A stretch of 64,000 nucleotides of DNA from Piliocolobus tephrosceles (Eukaryota; Chordata; Mammalia; Primates; Cercopithecidae), in NCBI RefSeq assembly GCF_002776525.5, contig NC_045446.1:62950161-63014160 (forward strand). Reading direction: 5' to 3'. Every line of letters begins with the position of its first letter. Position 1 is the first letter of the stretch. Below are positions 11,532 through 24,087 of the stretch, in pieces. The position numbers were made by a program, and so were the translations under genes. Under the pieces are notes generated by a model that was not told the DNA's origin, did no database searches, and saw nothing but the letters and a program-made list of their open reading frames with translations.

Positions 11532-12559
11532 CTGCAGCAAAGGGAAGTGAGGTTACCTGGTGCTTCTGCCCAGGAAGGACAGCCTGGCTGCTTCTCTGAC
11601 TGCTCTGTATACATCCATTTTCTCTGAAGCTAAGCTGACTATTGAAACTTGTCAACCTCATTAGAAGCAACTGAGCATTAAATAACCACCTCAAGCCCCA
11701 ATTTTGCATTGCACTTCACTTTTTCCTCTTACAGATCTCATCACATTATTGATTTCAGTTTGTCTTAAACAGTTATCAAGTGAAGCCACTCTCTAGGGTT
11801 CTATTGAAAATGTACCAAATTAGTCAATTCAGTAAACTTAGCAAAGAACACCAACAACAAAAGGAACCAGTTGGATTTTTTAGGGTGAAGATAAAATACC
11901 TTGATGAATTTCTGACTTCCCCAGGTTTTGTGCATGTGAGGCTAAGGGTCACAATCACCATGCAAACAAAATTGGCAAACATGTTCCTTCTTCCTCTACC
12001 TGTCTGGCCTGCAATGATAGATCCCTGAGGGGACAAACTAAACTCTGACTGAATTAGAGTTTCCTTTAAAGGCTGTTTCCCTGTGATAAACTAAGTCTAG
12101 GATCACTTGAGTGGGGATTAGGGGCTCTGGCAGGCTCATTAGTTCTCTGAAATAGATTGGCAGGACCTGGACTAGGCAAGGAGGCTCTGACAGTGAGGGA
12201 GAGAGCGAGCCAGCTAAGAGTTTTACTACGTAAATTAACCACAGAGCAACGCCTTCCCTCTTCGGTTTGTTTTTCTCCACCTAAATGATCTTTGGTATGT
12301 CACATATAATTTGGCATTTTGGTTAACCGATTCAGGGAAGAGAATGTGGGAAGATGGAGGTGTGGGAGGATGGCCATATTCTACAAGGGACTGACTGAGA
12401 AGTCTCTGGTTTCCCAAATTCAGTTGTGCAGACACTGGCAACCAAGGACCGGTGAGGGTAAGGCAGAGACTGCAGCCCACTTGTGTGTGAATTCACAGAC
12501 CCCTTGGGAGCAATTTTCTTTAAACATCTTTTAATTCAACCTTCTCCCCACTCAGGTAC
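11532..12559. other. FCHSD2 intron, no recognised element
   Basis: Unique intronic sequence. I see no Alu or L1 and no coding segment. Confidence 0.4.
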
Positions 12560-12780
12560 CTGAATCTCTCTCATCCATGGAGTATCACCATTTTCTGAGG
12601 CTGAAAGTTCTTCCACTAGCACGGATGGGAAAACTCCAATACGCCCATTGAATTCCCCTTCCCAGAAGCCATCGTCGTCTTGGTTTTCTTTGTTCAAGAT
12701 ACGGATTATTGCTCCCTCAGGAAAAGATAACTCATCATCTGTCTGGCCCTCATAATCATAAAGTGCTTTCACAAAACAGA
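12560..12780 (-). CDS. FCHSD2: FCHSD2 exon: second SH3 domain
   Basis: A 221-nt exon encoding almost all of SH3-2. It begins CFVKALYDYEG and continues through DDELSFPEGAIIRIL, DDDGFWEGEFNGRIGVFP and SVLVEEL (expected about 569-642). The SH3 hallmarks are all present: ALYDY, the acidic RT loop, the tryptophan of GFWEGE, and GVFPSVLV with the conserved proline and 3-10 helix. The acceptor is ccctag before TCTGTTTT, completing a Val codon split with the previous exon; the donor is gtacct. The exon ends at a codon boundary. This SH3 is reported to help recruit FCHSD2 to clathrin-coated pits through intersectin. Confidence 0.98.
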
Positions 12781-13084
12781 CTAGGGAGCAAGAGAAAAAC
12801 AAATCTGGTAAGATAATTAATAGCCGGTTGCTTCTGCAACTACCCCTATGTTCACATGACAACTAAAACAGCATCATACAGAATAGGATTAAAGTTGTAA
12901 TTTTTTTACTCACTGATGATTAATTTTAGGGTTCTACTGTGCAGGACAAATGTGACCATATAAAGAAGAGCATATTATAGGACGGGGGAAAGTTGTGCTT
13001 TTTATCCTAGTGAAGGCTTACTCCAGGGCAATACAGTTTAGGTCAAATGTGACCAAATAAAGAGTGCCTTGTTTCAGTCTTTAC
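12781..13084. other. Short FCHSD2 intron
   Basis: A 304-bp intron with GT and AG ends on the minus strand. No repeat is recognised. Confidence 0.9.
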
Positions 13085-13262
13085 CACTGGCATCTCCGTT
13101 GAGGCTGCCTGAAACGAATTCTGCTTCCGTGGAATTGCTGGACGTGTGTGACCGACCGTCCAAAGTGGCCAGGGACTGCAGCATGCTCAGGAGGCTGTTT
13201 GAGGTGGGAAACTGTAGGTACTTTTCTGGCACATAACCCACTTGGCCAACTTTATTTCGAGC
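13085..13262 (-). CDS. FCHSD2: FCHSD2 exon: end of SH3-1 and linker
   Basis: A 178-nt exon encoding ARNKVGQVGYVPEKYLQFP, which completes SH3-1 (GQVGYVPEKYL is the conserved GYVPxxYL block). A Ser/Thr-rich inter-SH3 linker follows, ending SGSLNGDAS (expected 510-568). Acceptor tttacccag, donor gtaaag. One base of the next Val codon is carried over. The whole stretch is open. Confidence 0.97.
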
Positions 13263-13378
13263 CTGGGTAAAAGACGTGACAAAACAAGTTTACACACACA
13301 CAATTTAGGGCAAAACAAAGAGCAAAACGAACTCCTAAAAATGTCACAAGAAGGGGCGATATGAGCAAAGGAATATAC

Positions 13379-13462
13379 CTTTACCCAGTCTTCCATATCT
13401 CCATCTTCAATCACTTCTAACACCTCATGTTCCTCAATGGTCAACTCATCTGGTTGAGAAGC
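13379..13462 (-). CDS. FCHSD2: FCHSD2 exon: core of SH3-1
   Basis: An 84-nt exon encoding ASQPDELTIEEHEVLEVIED, then GDMEDWVK (expected 482-509). It holds the RT loop (DELTI), the n-Src region (EVLEVIEDGDMED) and the WV of the SH3 ligand pocket. Acceptor cattgcag, donor gtatat. Both ends are at codon boundaries, so skipping it would keep the frame but destroy SH3-1. The 116-bp intron to the next exon (13263-13378) is the shortest in the window. Confidence 0.97.
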
Positions 13463-13680
13463 CTGCAATGTAGGATGGTCATGGACAAAATTAAAAAGGT
13501 TAGATAAGGAGCAGATGTGAGCTGATCATGACAAAAACTGGGGATCAAAATATTGAAATGATATTGAGAAACATGTTGAACATAAAAATTTAAATGCTGT
13601 AAAACTTTCATAATGAGGTGAAGTTTTACTTTAAAAAACTAAACAGAATAAAACCGTAACAAAAACCGAAGAAACTGAAT

Positions 13681-13710
13681 CCAACATAGCGAGATCCCCA
13701 TCTCTACCAA

Positions 13711-13749
<39 letters not shown>

Positions 13750-13935
13750 GTAAGTAAGTAAATAGATAAAATTAGTCAGGCATGGTGGAACGTGCCTGTA
13801 GTCACAGCTACTCGGGAGGCTGAAGTGGGAGGATCGCTTGAGCCTGGGAGGTTGAGGCTGCAGTGAGCCATGAGCATGCCACTGCACTCCAGCCTGGGCA
13901 ACAGAGCGAGACCCTGTCTCTAAAAAAACAAACCA
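13681..13935 (+). repeat. Partial sense Alu with expanded middle A-linker
   Basis: An Alu that lacks most of its left arm. Its middle A-rich linker has grown into a tetranucleotide tract, and the right arm ends gagaccctgtctctaaaaaaa. Confidence 0.85.
13712..13768. repeat. (AAAT)n microsatellite
   Basis: About 14 tandem 4-base units (aaat), ending in variant aagt units and ag-containing units, inside the Alu linker. Length polymorphism is likely. Confidence 0.95.
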
Positions 13936-15458
<1,523 letters not shown>

Positions 15459-15640
15459 ATTTACCCTTGATGGCTTTTCCAATGGAATTCCTTCACTACT
15501 CTGAAACCACACTATGCCTTGGATATGCCAGCAAAAGGCACTTTTGTAATAAAAATGTTTTCCATGGCAAGACCTAAAAAGTATCAACACAACCAGACGT
15601 TAATGTATGTGATAGCAAACCAGGGAGGTAGTACACTTTC

Positions 15641-15937
15641 TTTTTTTTTTTTTTTTTGAGGCGGAGTCTCGCTCTGTTGCCGGGACTGGAGTGCAGTGGC
15701 CGGATCTCAGCTCACTGCAAGCTCCGCCTCCCGGGTTCACGCCATTCTCCTGCCTCAGCCTCCAGAGTAGCTGAGACTACAGGCACCTGCCACCTCGCCC
15801 AGCTAGTTTTTGTATTTTTAGTAGAGACGGGGTTTCACCGGGTTAGCCAGGATGGTCTCGATCTCCCGACCTCGTGATCCACCCTTCTCGGCCTCCCAAA
15901 GTGCTGGGATTACAGGCTTGAGCCACCACGCCCGGCC
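15641..15937 (-). repeat. Young AluY, Old World monkey type, antisense
   Basis: A near-intact AluY read in antisense. It has tggccggatctcagctcac in the left arm, ccacctcgcccagctagt in the middle and caggcttgagccacc at the end, variants I associate with cercopithecoid AluY subfamilies. Perfect target-site duplications GGTAGTACACTTTC lie at 15627-15640 and 15938-15951. Confidence 0.93.
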
Positions 15938-15984
15938 GGTAGTACACTTTCAAATAAACTGCTGCCCTTATAAAAAGCTATGGA

Positions 15985-16293
15985 GAGGCTGAGTGAGGTG
16001 GCTCACGCCTGTAATCCCAGCACTTTGAGAGGCCAAGATGGGTGGATCACTTGAGGCCAGGAGTTTGAGACTGGCCTGGGCAACATGGCAAAACCCTGTC
16101 TCTATGAAAAATACAAAAAATTAGGTGGGTGTGGTGGCCCGTGCCTGTAATCCCAGCTATTTGGGAGGCTGAGGTGGGACGATCACTTGAATCAGGGAGG
16201 CAGAGGTTGCAGTGAGCCAAGATCACACCACTGCACTCTAGCCTGGGTGACAGAGCAAGACCCCGTCTCAAAAAAAAAAAAGAAAAGAAAAAA
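15985..16293 (+). repeat. Alu (AluS-like), sense
   Basis: Full dimer with a mixed A/G tail. The flanks AAAAAGCTATGGAG and AAAAAGCCATGGAG are a target-site duplication with one mismatch. It forms a close inverted pair with the AluY just to its left. Confidence 0.95.
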
Positions 16294-16439
16294 GCCATGG
16301 AGATCCGTGCAAGTTTTTCAACACTGCAGCACTAGTTGTCCAATGTAAGCAGACACTAGCTTGATCATCCCATCCTAAAGCAGTGATGACCAATTCTTCC
16401 ACCTAACAAGGTAGAAATTCTTTGTGTGGCAATCAAGAC

Positions 16440-16815
16440 CCTGCAGTTTGGTCCCTGTGGGCCTCTTGACACTCTGGCCCCTGCACACTATTCCTATTCT
16501 CTGAGCATACCATGTTCTTCCTTGCCTCTGTGCTTTTATCAAGTGTTCTTCTGTCCAGCAGGCTCTGTTCCCTCTTTCCTATCTGATGAGCAGACTTAGA
16601 TTACTGTGGGTTTAAGTCCAGCTTCAGTATGTTTTTATGGGCAAGTGACTGTAAGATACCTTTGAACCTCAGTTTTCTTTTTTCCTGTTAGAATATAAGC
16701 TCCATGAGAGCAGAGATTTTTGTCTATTTTGATCAATGCTATATCCCAGAGCCTAGAAAAGCCCACAGCACTGATACATGGAAGGTGCTCAAGCACTGTT
16801 TGTTGAATGAATGGG
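16440..16815 (+). repeat. L2 3' region with nested MIR
   Basis: The left part has the L2 'tgcctctgtgctttt' stretch. 16600-16680 reads as a sense MIR (gggcaagtgactgtaag, then cctcagttttc). 16685-16815 matches the L2 3' end (ttagaatataagctccatga to gtttgttgaatgaatg). Confidence 0.75.
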
Positions 16816-16971
16816 GTGCTTGATAATATCTTCCTCATAGGGTTACTGAAGGGATTACAAATAAATAAATAGATAGATAGATAGTAGTTATGATTACTTT
16901 TGATTTGAGACTGAGCACATATGTTTTCCCAGACTACTCATGATGAGTAAGCTGCTCCTCCTTTTGTTCTT

Positions 16972-17268
16972 TTTTTTTTTTTTTTTTTTTGAGACAGAGT
17001 CTCACAGTGTTGCCCAGGCTGGAGTGCAGTGGTGGCATCTCAGCTCACTGCAACCTCCTCCTGGGTTCAAGCAATTCTCTTGCCTTAGCCTCCCAAGTAG
17101 CTGGGAATACAGGTGCATGCCACTATGCCTGGCTAATTTTTTGTATTTTTAGTAGAGATGGGGTTTCACCGTGTTGGTCAGGCTGGTCTCGAACTCCTGA
17201 CCTTGCAATCCGCCCACCCTGGCCTCCCAAAGTGCTGGGATTACAGGCGTAAGCCACCGCGCCCGGCC
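16972..17268 (-). repeat. Alu, antisense
   Basis: Full dimer with a T head. CTCCTTTTGTTCTT flanks both sides as target-site duplications. Confidence 0.95.
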
Positions 17269-17984
17269 CTCCTTTTGTTCTTAAAAGGCTCTGAGCGTCC
17301 CCATAACACTGACTACCATGATGCTCTAATGAATTTGTCTTTGTGAGCGTCCTACTAGAAACAATTACACAGGGACTATATTTCTTCTCACTTACCCCAA
17401 CTAAAGACAGTGAGCAGTAAATAGTTATTAAATACACACATGCTCTCATACTGTCTCCTTAAGTCCTAGTATCCAGTGACAACCAGAGCTCTGTTTCTAC
17501 CAGTATCTCTCCAAATTTCCTATATTTCTTTTAAAACAATGTTTTTCCTGATAGTATCATACATGTTCATTGTAGAAAAGCTGGAAAATATGTATAATTG
17601 AGATCTTACGGTACATACAATTTGGTATCCTACCTTTTAATTTATTATTAAGACATAAGGGTGTGGGTGGCAAGCCACCCAGGTGCCGAGGCAAGAGACT
17701 GAGGGCACGAGCTGTTCCAGTATAATAAAATATATAAAATAAGAATAGTTATACTAGATATAGATAATATATATGATTATATATAAATATCATTAATCAT
17801 TAGTTTGTAGCAATTACTCTTTACTCCAATATTATAATAATCTTTGCTCTACAATCATAACCTAGGAAAAAGCAGGCCATAGAGAGATAGGAGCTGAGGG
17901 GACATAGTGAGAAGTGACCAGAAGACAAGAGTGCGAGCCTTCAGTTATGCCTGGGCAGGGCCACCAGAGGGCTCCTTCGTCTAG

Positions 17985-18075
17985 CGGTAATGCCAGCATC
18001 TGGGAAGATGCCCGTTGCCAAGCGGAGCGTGGTCTAGCGGTAGCGTCAGTGTCAAGGAAAAATACCCACTACTTA
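17985..18075 (+). repeat. Imperfect tandem duplication inside the LTR
   Basis: cgtctagcggtaatgccagc and ggtctagcggtagcgtcagt start two related, diverged units of about 50 bp in the U3 region. U3 duplications in LTRs often carry enhancers; that role is inference here. Confidence 0.6.
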
Positions 18076-18343
18076 GCAGACCAGAAAAGGGAATCTCCCT
18101 TTCCCCAGAGGAGTTCAGAGAAGACTCTACTCCTCCACCTCTTGTGGCGGGTCTGACATAAGTCAGGCCTGTCCGCAGTTATCCGGAGGCCTACCCGTCT
18201 CCCTGTGATGCTGTGCTTCAGTGGTCATGCTCCTAGTCCACCTTCATGTTCCATCCTGTACACCTGGCTCTGCCTTTTAGATAACAGTAGCGAATTAGTG
18301 AAAGTACTAAAAGTCTCTGATATGCAGAAATAATGGCTTAAGC

Positions 18344-18378
18344 TGTCTCTCTCTCTCTCTCCTCTCTTTCTCTCTGCC
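18344..18378. repeat. (CT)n tract in the LTR
   Basis: An almost pure CT run shortly upstream of the LTR poly(A) signal. Confidence 0.9.
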
Positions 18379-18805
18379 TCAGCTGCCAGGCAGGGAAGGG
18401 CCCCCTGTCCAGTGGACATGTGACCCACGTGACCTATCATTGGAGGTGGCTCACACTCCTTACCCTGCCCCTTTGTCTTGTATCCAATAAATATCAGCGT
18501 AGTCTGGCATTCGGGGCCACTACCAGTCTCCACGTCTTGGTGGTAGTGGTCCCCCAGGCCCAGCTGTTTTTTCTTTTATCTCTTTGTCTTGTGTCTTTAT
18601 TCCTACAGTCTCTCGTCTCCACACATGGGGAGAAAAACCCACCGACCCTGTGGGGCTGGACCCTACAAAGGGTTTCTTCTTATATAGAAAAACTCTAATG
18701 TAAATTTCAATAATCTTTATAATATGATATGATACGGCTGTAGTATATGAATGTCTAGTTTAATTATTCTCATTGAACTGCCAATTTTAATTTTTTTAAA
18801 ATTTA

Positions 18806-19094
18806 TTTTTTAGAGGCAGGGTCTCACCGTCACCCAGGCTGCAGTGCAGTGGTATAATCATGGCTCACTGCAGCCTCGATCTCCTGGGTTCCAGTGATCC
18901 TCCTGCCTCAGCCTCCCAAATAGCTAGGACTATAGGCATATGCCACCATGCCCAGCTAATTTTAAACTTTTTTTGTAGAGACCAGGTTTTGCTTTGTTGC
19001 CCAGGCTGGTCTTGAACTCCTGGCTTCAAGTGATCTTCCCACTTTTGTCCCACAAAGTGTTGGGATTACAGGCATGAGCCACTGCGTCTAGTCA
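18806..19094 (-). repeat. Old Alu (AluJ-like), antisense
   Basis: A dimer with many substitutions, ending gagccactgcgtctagtc. Confidence 0.9.
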
Positions 19095-19130
19095 TGAGCT
19101 CCATTATCCTCACTGATGTCTCTAACAGAA

Positions 19131-19385
19131 TGAGGGCAAGAGAAGGATTCATTTGTTCATGCCTTCCTTCTATCATTCAAGTATTCATTCCACAAATATT
19201 TACTAATGACCTACTACGTGCTGGGCATTGTCCTAGGGGCTGAAGACACACAGACAAGGTAAACATACAGAGACAAAACTTCTCCCTTCATGGGCCTTTA
19301 GTGGGGAGTCAGACAAGGAAACAAGAAAACTAAGATTAAGTTTGGCTGGACAGAAGTGCCATATATTACAAAGCAGTACTATATG
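19131..19385 (+). repeat. Ancient repeat, copy A of a local duplication
   Basis: Contains the widespread motif tattcattccacaaatattt and matches 20978-21225 at roughly 80-85% by eye. Both copies share gctgaagacacacagacaagg, which the related element near 38590 lacks. Confidence 0.7.
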
Positions 19386-19496
19386 AAAGGACATTTTTGT
19401 GTCCAAAATGTTTCTATATTATGATTTATTTCTTCAGGATGGATGCTAATAGGGTCAAAAGTTGTGAACATTCTTAAGGCTTTGACTCTAACCTTT

Positions 19497-19777
19497 ATTT
19501 TTTATTTTTTTCTGTCACCCAGGCTGGAGTGCAATGCTACAATCTCGGCTCACTGCAACCTCCTCCTCCTGGGTTCAAGTGATTCTCCTGCCTCAACCTC
19601 ACTAGTAGCTGAATTACAGGCACCCGTCACCATGCCCAGCTAATTTTTGTATTTTTAGTAGAGATGGGGTTTCACCATGTTGGTCAGGCCAGTCTCGAAC
19701 TCCTAACCTCAGTGATCCACCTGCCTCATTTTCCCAAAGTGTTGGGATTACAGGCGTGAGCCACTGTGCCTGGCCAA
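19497..19777 (-). repeat. Alu, antisense
   Basis: T-rich head, then ctgtcacccaggctggagtg, ending gagccactgtgcctggcc. The extreme 3' part of the element (gagacagagtct) is missing. Confidence 0.93.
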
Positions 19778-19929
19778 CTCTAATCATTAAATATAGCTTT
19801 CTTTGTTCTCACCAGATTATTCGAGGCCTCCTTTTTGGTCTGGATTACAATAATTATGATTAGGCTTAAAGTCAGTCCTTCCGTATCCTAATCTGTCCCC
19901 TAGAATATCTATACCATGACCAGGTTACC

Positions 19930-20455
19930 TTCTTAAAAATCCAATCGGATTTCAGGCCATCTAAGGATTTTCCTAGCCAAGATAAAAACCAAACCTCTAA
20001 GTCTGGTACACAAGATCCTTTACTATCTGACAACAAACACCTTTATGCACAGCCCTTCTGTTCTCCTGCAGATGCTCCTACACCACCGAATTTAACATTT
20101 CCTGAACACCCCACACTTTCATCACACTCTACCTCTATACCTGCTGTTCTCTTTGCTTAGAAGGCTCTTTCCTCTCCCTACCCTCTCACTGCATCTAGAA
20201 AGGTCTTAAATCATGACCTAATTTAAATGCCACCTCATCTGTAAAATTTCCCCCAACGATCACAGGTAGAATTAGTGGCTCTACCTTTACTATAAATCTT
20301 TTCACACTTGTTCTATTTTCCGTTTTAATATTTATCCCTTCATAGATTGTCCATTCCTAGAGGGGAGAGATAATGTCATATTCATTCTGGCATGCCCCCA
20401 GTGTATCACATATTGGGTACTCTATATGTTTATTGAATGATTAACTGACTAAATA
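19930..20455 (+). repeat. L2 element, 3' region
   Basis: Ordered L2 landmarks: ctgttctctttgcttagaag, taaatgccacctcatctgta, gattgtccattcctagaggg and tgtttattgaatgatt at the end. Confidence 0.75.
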
Positions 20456-20977
20456 GATGTTCATAGTCTATTTAACGCAGGGATGTGCCTGGGATATGCC
20501 AACAGCGGGAATGTTGAATGAATGTGAACTGTTTAAAATCATTCAGACACTTAGGAATCTCTCTATTTAAGGACCTTAAATTTTAGTTCTGGGACGTTCA
20601 AGTAAACATAATGGGAGGTGGTATCAGGAAACAATTCCAACGCTAGTTTTATAATACCCTGTAATACCTTTCCAAGTATCTGAGAAGATGATTTTAAATT
20701 TTCAAAAGATTATCAAAACGATTTACATTGGAAAAAAATGCTAACACTTTCAATGAACAGGAAGTATTATGAATTTAAATATAAAATGAAAGGATGTTAA
20801 ACTCAAAACAAGTCTGAGAATCACTGATATTGAGGAGTAAACACTGCCACCTTTTGGCCCACGGGGATGTGGCGGTGAGAGTGAATCTGGTGCATGACAG
20901 GTGGATTCTCTCTCCAGGACCTTCCCTTCTGATAGCCTTCTGCATTGCCCCTTCTCACACATGCCTCCGCCGGAACA

Positions 20978-21390
20978 GGGGCAAGAGAAGATTCATGTAT
21001 TCACGCCTCCCTTCCAACATTCATGTATTCATCCCACAATTATTTACTGATGACCCACTACGGCTGGCCATTGTCCTTGGGGCTGAAGACACACAGACAA
21101 GGTACACATACACAGACAAAATTTCTGCCTTCATGGACCTTTAGTGGAGAGTCAAAGAAATATGAAAATAAATAAGATTAAATTTGGCTTGGCAGAAGTG
21201 CTATATAATAAATAAAAGAGGCAATGGGATAACAAGTAGTGACTGAGGAGTTGGTTATTTATTTAGGTGGTTATGGGTGACCTTAAGGAAGAACTATTTG
21301 AGCTGAGCTTCAGTGAGGAGCAGGGGGCAACCAACTGAGATTTGGGGAAAAAAAGGGTTCTAGGCAGATGGAGTAGCAAGTGAAAGACGT
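20978..21390 (+). repeat. Ancient repeat, copy B of a local duplication
   Basis: 20978-21225 parallels 19131-19385. 21226-21390 continues into the downstream part of the same old repeat (gagctgagcttcagtgagga, ttctaggcagatggagtag). Confidence 0.65.
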
Positions 21391-21551
21391 CAAGTCAGAG
21401 CCTAAACTCATCACCATTCTGCTATGTTGCCCCAGTATTAACCTAATAACAATTTTATGCTAAGTACAGCTTGAGAGACTGGATGGATATAGTCATGTGT
21501 ATCTTCAGAGTTAATCAGAATTAAATAACAGTATGTTGGAGAAATACAAAC

Positions 21552-21686
21552 CTTGTAGGAATAAACAACTTTGCAGGTGAGTGGATAATTTCTTAAGGTG
21601 CCAGAAGGGCTGGAACTGCTGTCATCAAAAACATCCATGTTATCTTCAAACTCTTCTCCTTCTTCTCTTTCGGTATCTGCATTAAG
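21552..21686 (-). CDS. FCHSD2: FCHSD2 exon: acidic linker and start of SH3-1
   Basis: A 135-nt exon encoding LNADTEREEGEEFEDNMDVF, then DDSSSSPSGTLRNYPLTCKV and VYSYK (expected 437-481). The first half is an acidic, serine-rich linker. CKVVYSYK is the first beta strand of SH3-1, equivalent to the usual ALYDY block. Acceptor ttttcttag, donor gtttgt. The exon is symmetric (phase 0 at both ends). Confidence 0.97.
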
Positions 21687-21854
21687 CTAAGAAAAATCAG
21701 AAACCATTGGCTAGTTTCCTTACTTCAAGAAAATGGTTGAAAGCCAGAAAAACACTTAAAACCTGATTGTTTCAAAATGTTAATTTGCCTTTTAACTCTG
21801 CATAGAAATGGCTATCTTTTGCACTTACATTTTTCATGTTATGAAAGCAGAGAA

Positions 21855-22156
21855 TTTTTTTTTTTTTTTTTTTGAGATGGGAGTTTTGCCCTTGTCACCC
21901 GGGCTGGAGTGCAGTGGCGTGATCTTGGCTCACTATAACCTCTGCCTCCTAGGTTCAAGCAATGCTCATGCCTCAATCTCCCAAACAGCTGGGATTACAG
22001 GCACCCACCACCACACCTGGCTAATTGTTTTGTATTTTTAGTAGAGATGGGGTTTCACCATGTTGGCCAGGCTGGTCTTGAACTCCTGGCCTCCAGTGAT
22101 CCACCCACCTCCCAAAGTGCTGGTATTATTATAGGTGTGAGCCACTGCACCAAGTC
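21855..22156 (-). repeat. Alu, antisense
   Basis: T-headed full dimer ending gagccactgcaccaagtc. Confidence 0.95.
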
Positions 22157-22169
22157 TAGGACAGAGATT

Positions 22170-22450
22170 TTTAAAAAAAATTTATGTTTTTTGAGACAGA
22201 GCCTTGCTCTGTTGTGTAGGCTGGAGTGCAGTGGTGCGATCTCGGCTCACTGCAAGCTCCGCCTCCTCAGCCTCCCGAGTTGCTGGGACTACAGGTGCCC
22301 GCCACCACACCCAGCGAATTTTTTGTATTTTTAGTAGAGACAGGGTTTCACTGTGTTAGCCATGATGGTCTTGATCTCCTGACCTCATGATCTGCCCACC
22401 TTGGCCTCCCAAAGTGCTGGGATTACAGGTGTGAGCCACTGCGCCCAGCC
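22170..22450 (-). repeat. Alu with small internal deletion, antisense
   Basis: An AluY-like arm in which gctccgcctcct runs straight into cagcctcccgag, dropping about 30 bp. The flanks AGGACAGAGA and AGGACAGAAA suggest a target-site duplication. Confidence 0.93.
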
Positions 22451-22603
22451 AGGACAGAAACTTTTTTTAAATCAAGAAGTAAGTTTCTGTCAAATACATA
22501 GAAAATATTTATCAGTATCCTTTCACTTTTCACTGTTAAGTACTGACTAACAAAGGCCTCTAAATTTTAACTGATCCTGTTAGTGAACATTAAAAAGGTT
22601 TCA

Positions 22604-22916
22604 GGCCAGGTGTGGTGGCTCACGCATGTAATCCAAGCACTTTGGGAGGTGAAGGTAGGTGGATCACTTGAGGTCAGGAGTTTGAGACCAGCCTGGCCAA
22701 CATGGTGAAACCTAACCCCATCTCTACTAAAAATATAGAGAAAAAAAATATAGCCAAGCATGGTGGTGCATGCCTGAAGTCCCAGCTACTGGGAAGGCTG
22801 AGGCAGGAGAATTGCTTGAACCCAGGAGGCGGAGGCTAAGTGAGCCAAGATCGCACCACTGCACTACAACTGGGGCGACAGAGTGTGACTCTGCCTCAAA
22901 AAAAAAAAAAAAAAAA
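22604..22916 (+). repeat. Alu, sense
   Basis: Full dimer ending in a run of about 18 A. Confidence 0.95.
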
Positions 22917-22920
22917 GAAC

Positions 22921-23151
22921 AAAACTAAACAAACCACTTGATCTAGTAATTCCACATTTATGAATACATCATGAGGAAATAAAAGCACCAGGATGTAAGA
23001 CTATGTATTTTAAGATGTTTACTGCAGCACTGCCTGCCTGTAGTGACAAACGCCTGGACACAATCGATATGTCCATCAACAGGGGAATGTTTGAATGCAT
23101 TCTGATGTATCCATATTATAGATTAATAACACTCATTAAAAATAAAGTTCG
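22921..23151 (+). mobile_element. L1 fragment (distal ORF2 region)
   Basis: Carries a variant of the L1 3' series, ending with ctgatgtatccatattatag and cattaaaaataaag. It is truncated and contains stop codons. Confidence 0.65.
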
Positions 23152-23153
23152 CT

Positions 23154-23455
23154 GGTCGGGTGCCATGGCTCATGCTTGTAATCCCAGCACTTTGAGAGGC
23201 TGAGGTGGGCGGATCATGAGATCAGGAGATCGAGACCATCCTGGCTAACAGTGAAACTCCATCGCTATCAAAAAATACAAAAAATTAACTGGGTGTGGTG
23301 GCATGCGCCTGTAGTCCCAGCTACTCGGGAGGCTGAGGCAGGAGAATTGCTTGAACCCGGGAGGTGGAGCTTGCAGTGAGCCAAGATGGCGCCACTGCAC
23401 TTCAGCCTGGTGACAGAGCGAGACTGTCTCAAAACAAAACAAAAAACAAGAAAAA
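23154..23455 (+). repeat. AluY-like element with perfect TSD
   Basis: A sense copy with a mixed A-rich tail. AAAATAAAGTTCGC flanks it at about 23139-23152 and 23456-23469. Confidence 0.94.
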
Positions 23456-23555
23456 AAAATAAAGTTCGCCAAGTATGTGAAAAAACACTCAATATCATTA
23501 GAGAAATGCAAATCAAAATCACAATGAGATACCATTTCACACCAATCAGAGTGGC

Positions 23556-23862
23556 TTTTTTTTTTTTTTTTTTTTTTGAGATAGGGTCTTGTTCTGTTAC
23601 CCAGGCTGGAGTGCAGTGACACAATCACAGTTCACTGCAGTGTCGACCTCCTGGGCTCAAGCAATCTTCCTGCTCCAGCCTCCCCAATAGATGGAACTAT
23701 AGGTGTGCACCACCACGCCTGGCTTATTTTTGTTTTTGTTTTGGTAGATAAGGGGTTTCATCACGTTGCTTAGGCTGGTCTTGAACTCCTGGGTTCAAGT
23801 GATCCTCCCGCCTTGGCCTCCCAAAGTGCTATCATTATAGGAGTGAGCCATCATGCCTAGCT
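23556..23862 (-). repeat. Alu, antisense, inside L1
   Basis: Old Alu with a 21-T head. The L1 target is duplicated as GAGTGGCT and GAATGGCT. Confidence 0.93.
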
Positions 23863-24087
23863 GAGAATGGCTATTATTTAAAAAGTCAAAAAATAACAGA
23901 TGCTGGTGAGGTTATGGAAAAAAGGAAGGCTTATACACTGCTGGTGGGAGTGTAAATTAGTTCAGCCACTGTGGAAAGCAGTGTGGCGATTCCTCAAAGA
24001 GCTAAAAACAGAACTACCATTCAATCCAGCAATCCCATTACTGGGCATATACCCAAAGGTATATAAATCATTCTACTATAAAGACGC

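Larger units (their letters stand above)
17662..18667 (+). mobile_element. Solo endogenous retrovirus LTR, probably class II (ERVK-like)
   Basis: A 1006-bp unit bounded by TGTGGGTGGC and CCCTACA, flanked by AAGGG on both sides (17657-17661 and 18668-18672). A poly(A) signal AATAAA sits at 18486-18491, about 180 bp before the end, as expected for the R/U5 boundary of an LTR. It contains an A/T-rich stretch near 17740-17830 and a CT run (18344-18378). No internal gag, pol or env is present, so recombination between LTRs has left a solo copy. Size and architecture suggest class II; the exact subfamily is not assigned. Confidence 0.8.

Noticed and set aside
17985..18075. tRNA-like A-box motif (gtctagcggta) in the LTR
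   Set aside because: It recalls the tRNA-Glu 5' region, but there is no acceptor stem, anticodon arm or T-loop, and it repeats imperfectly as part of a U3 duplication.
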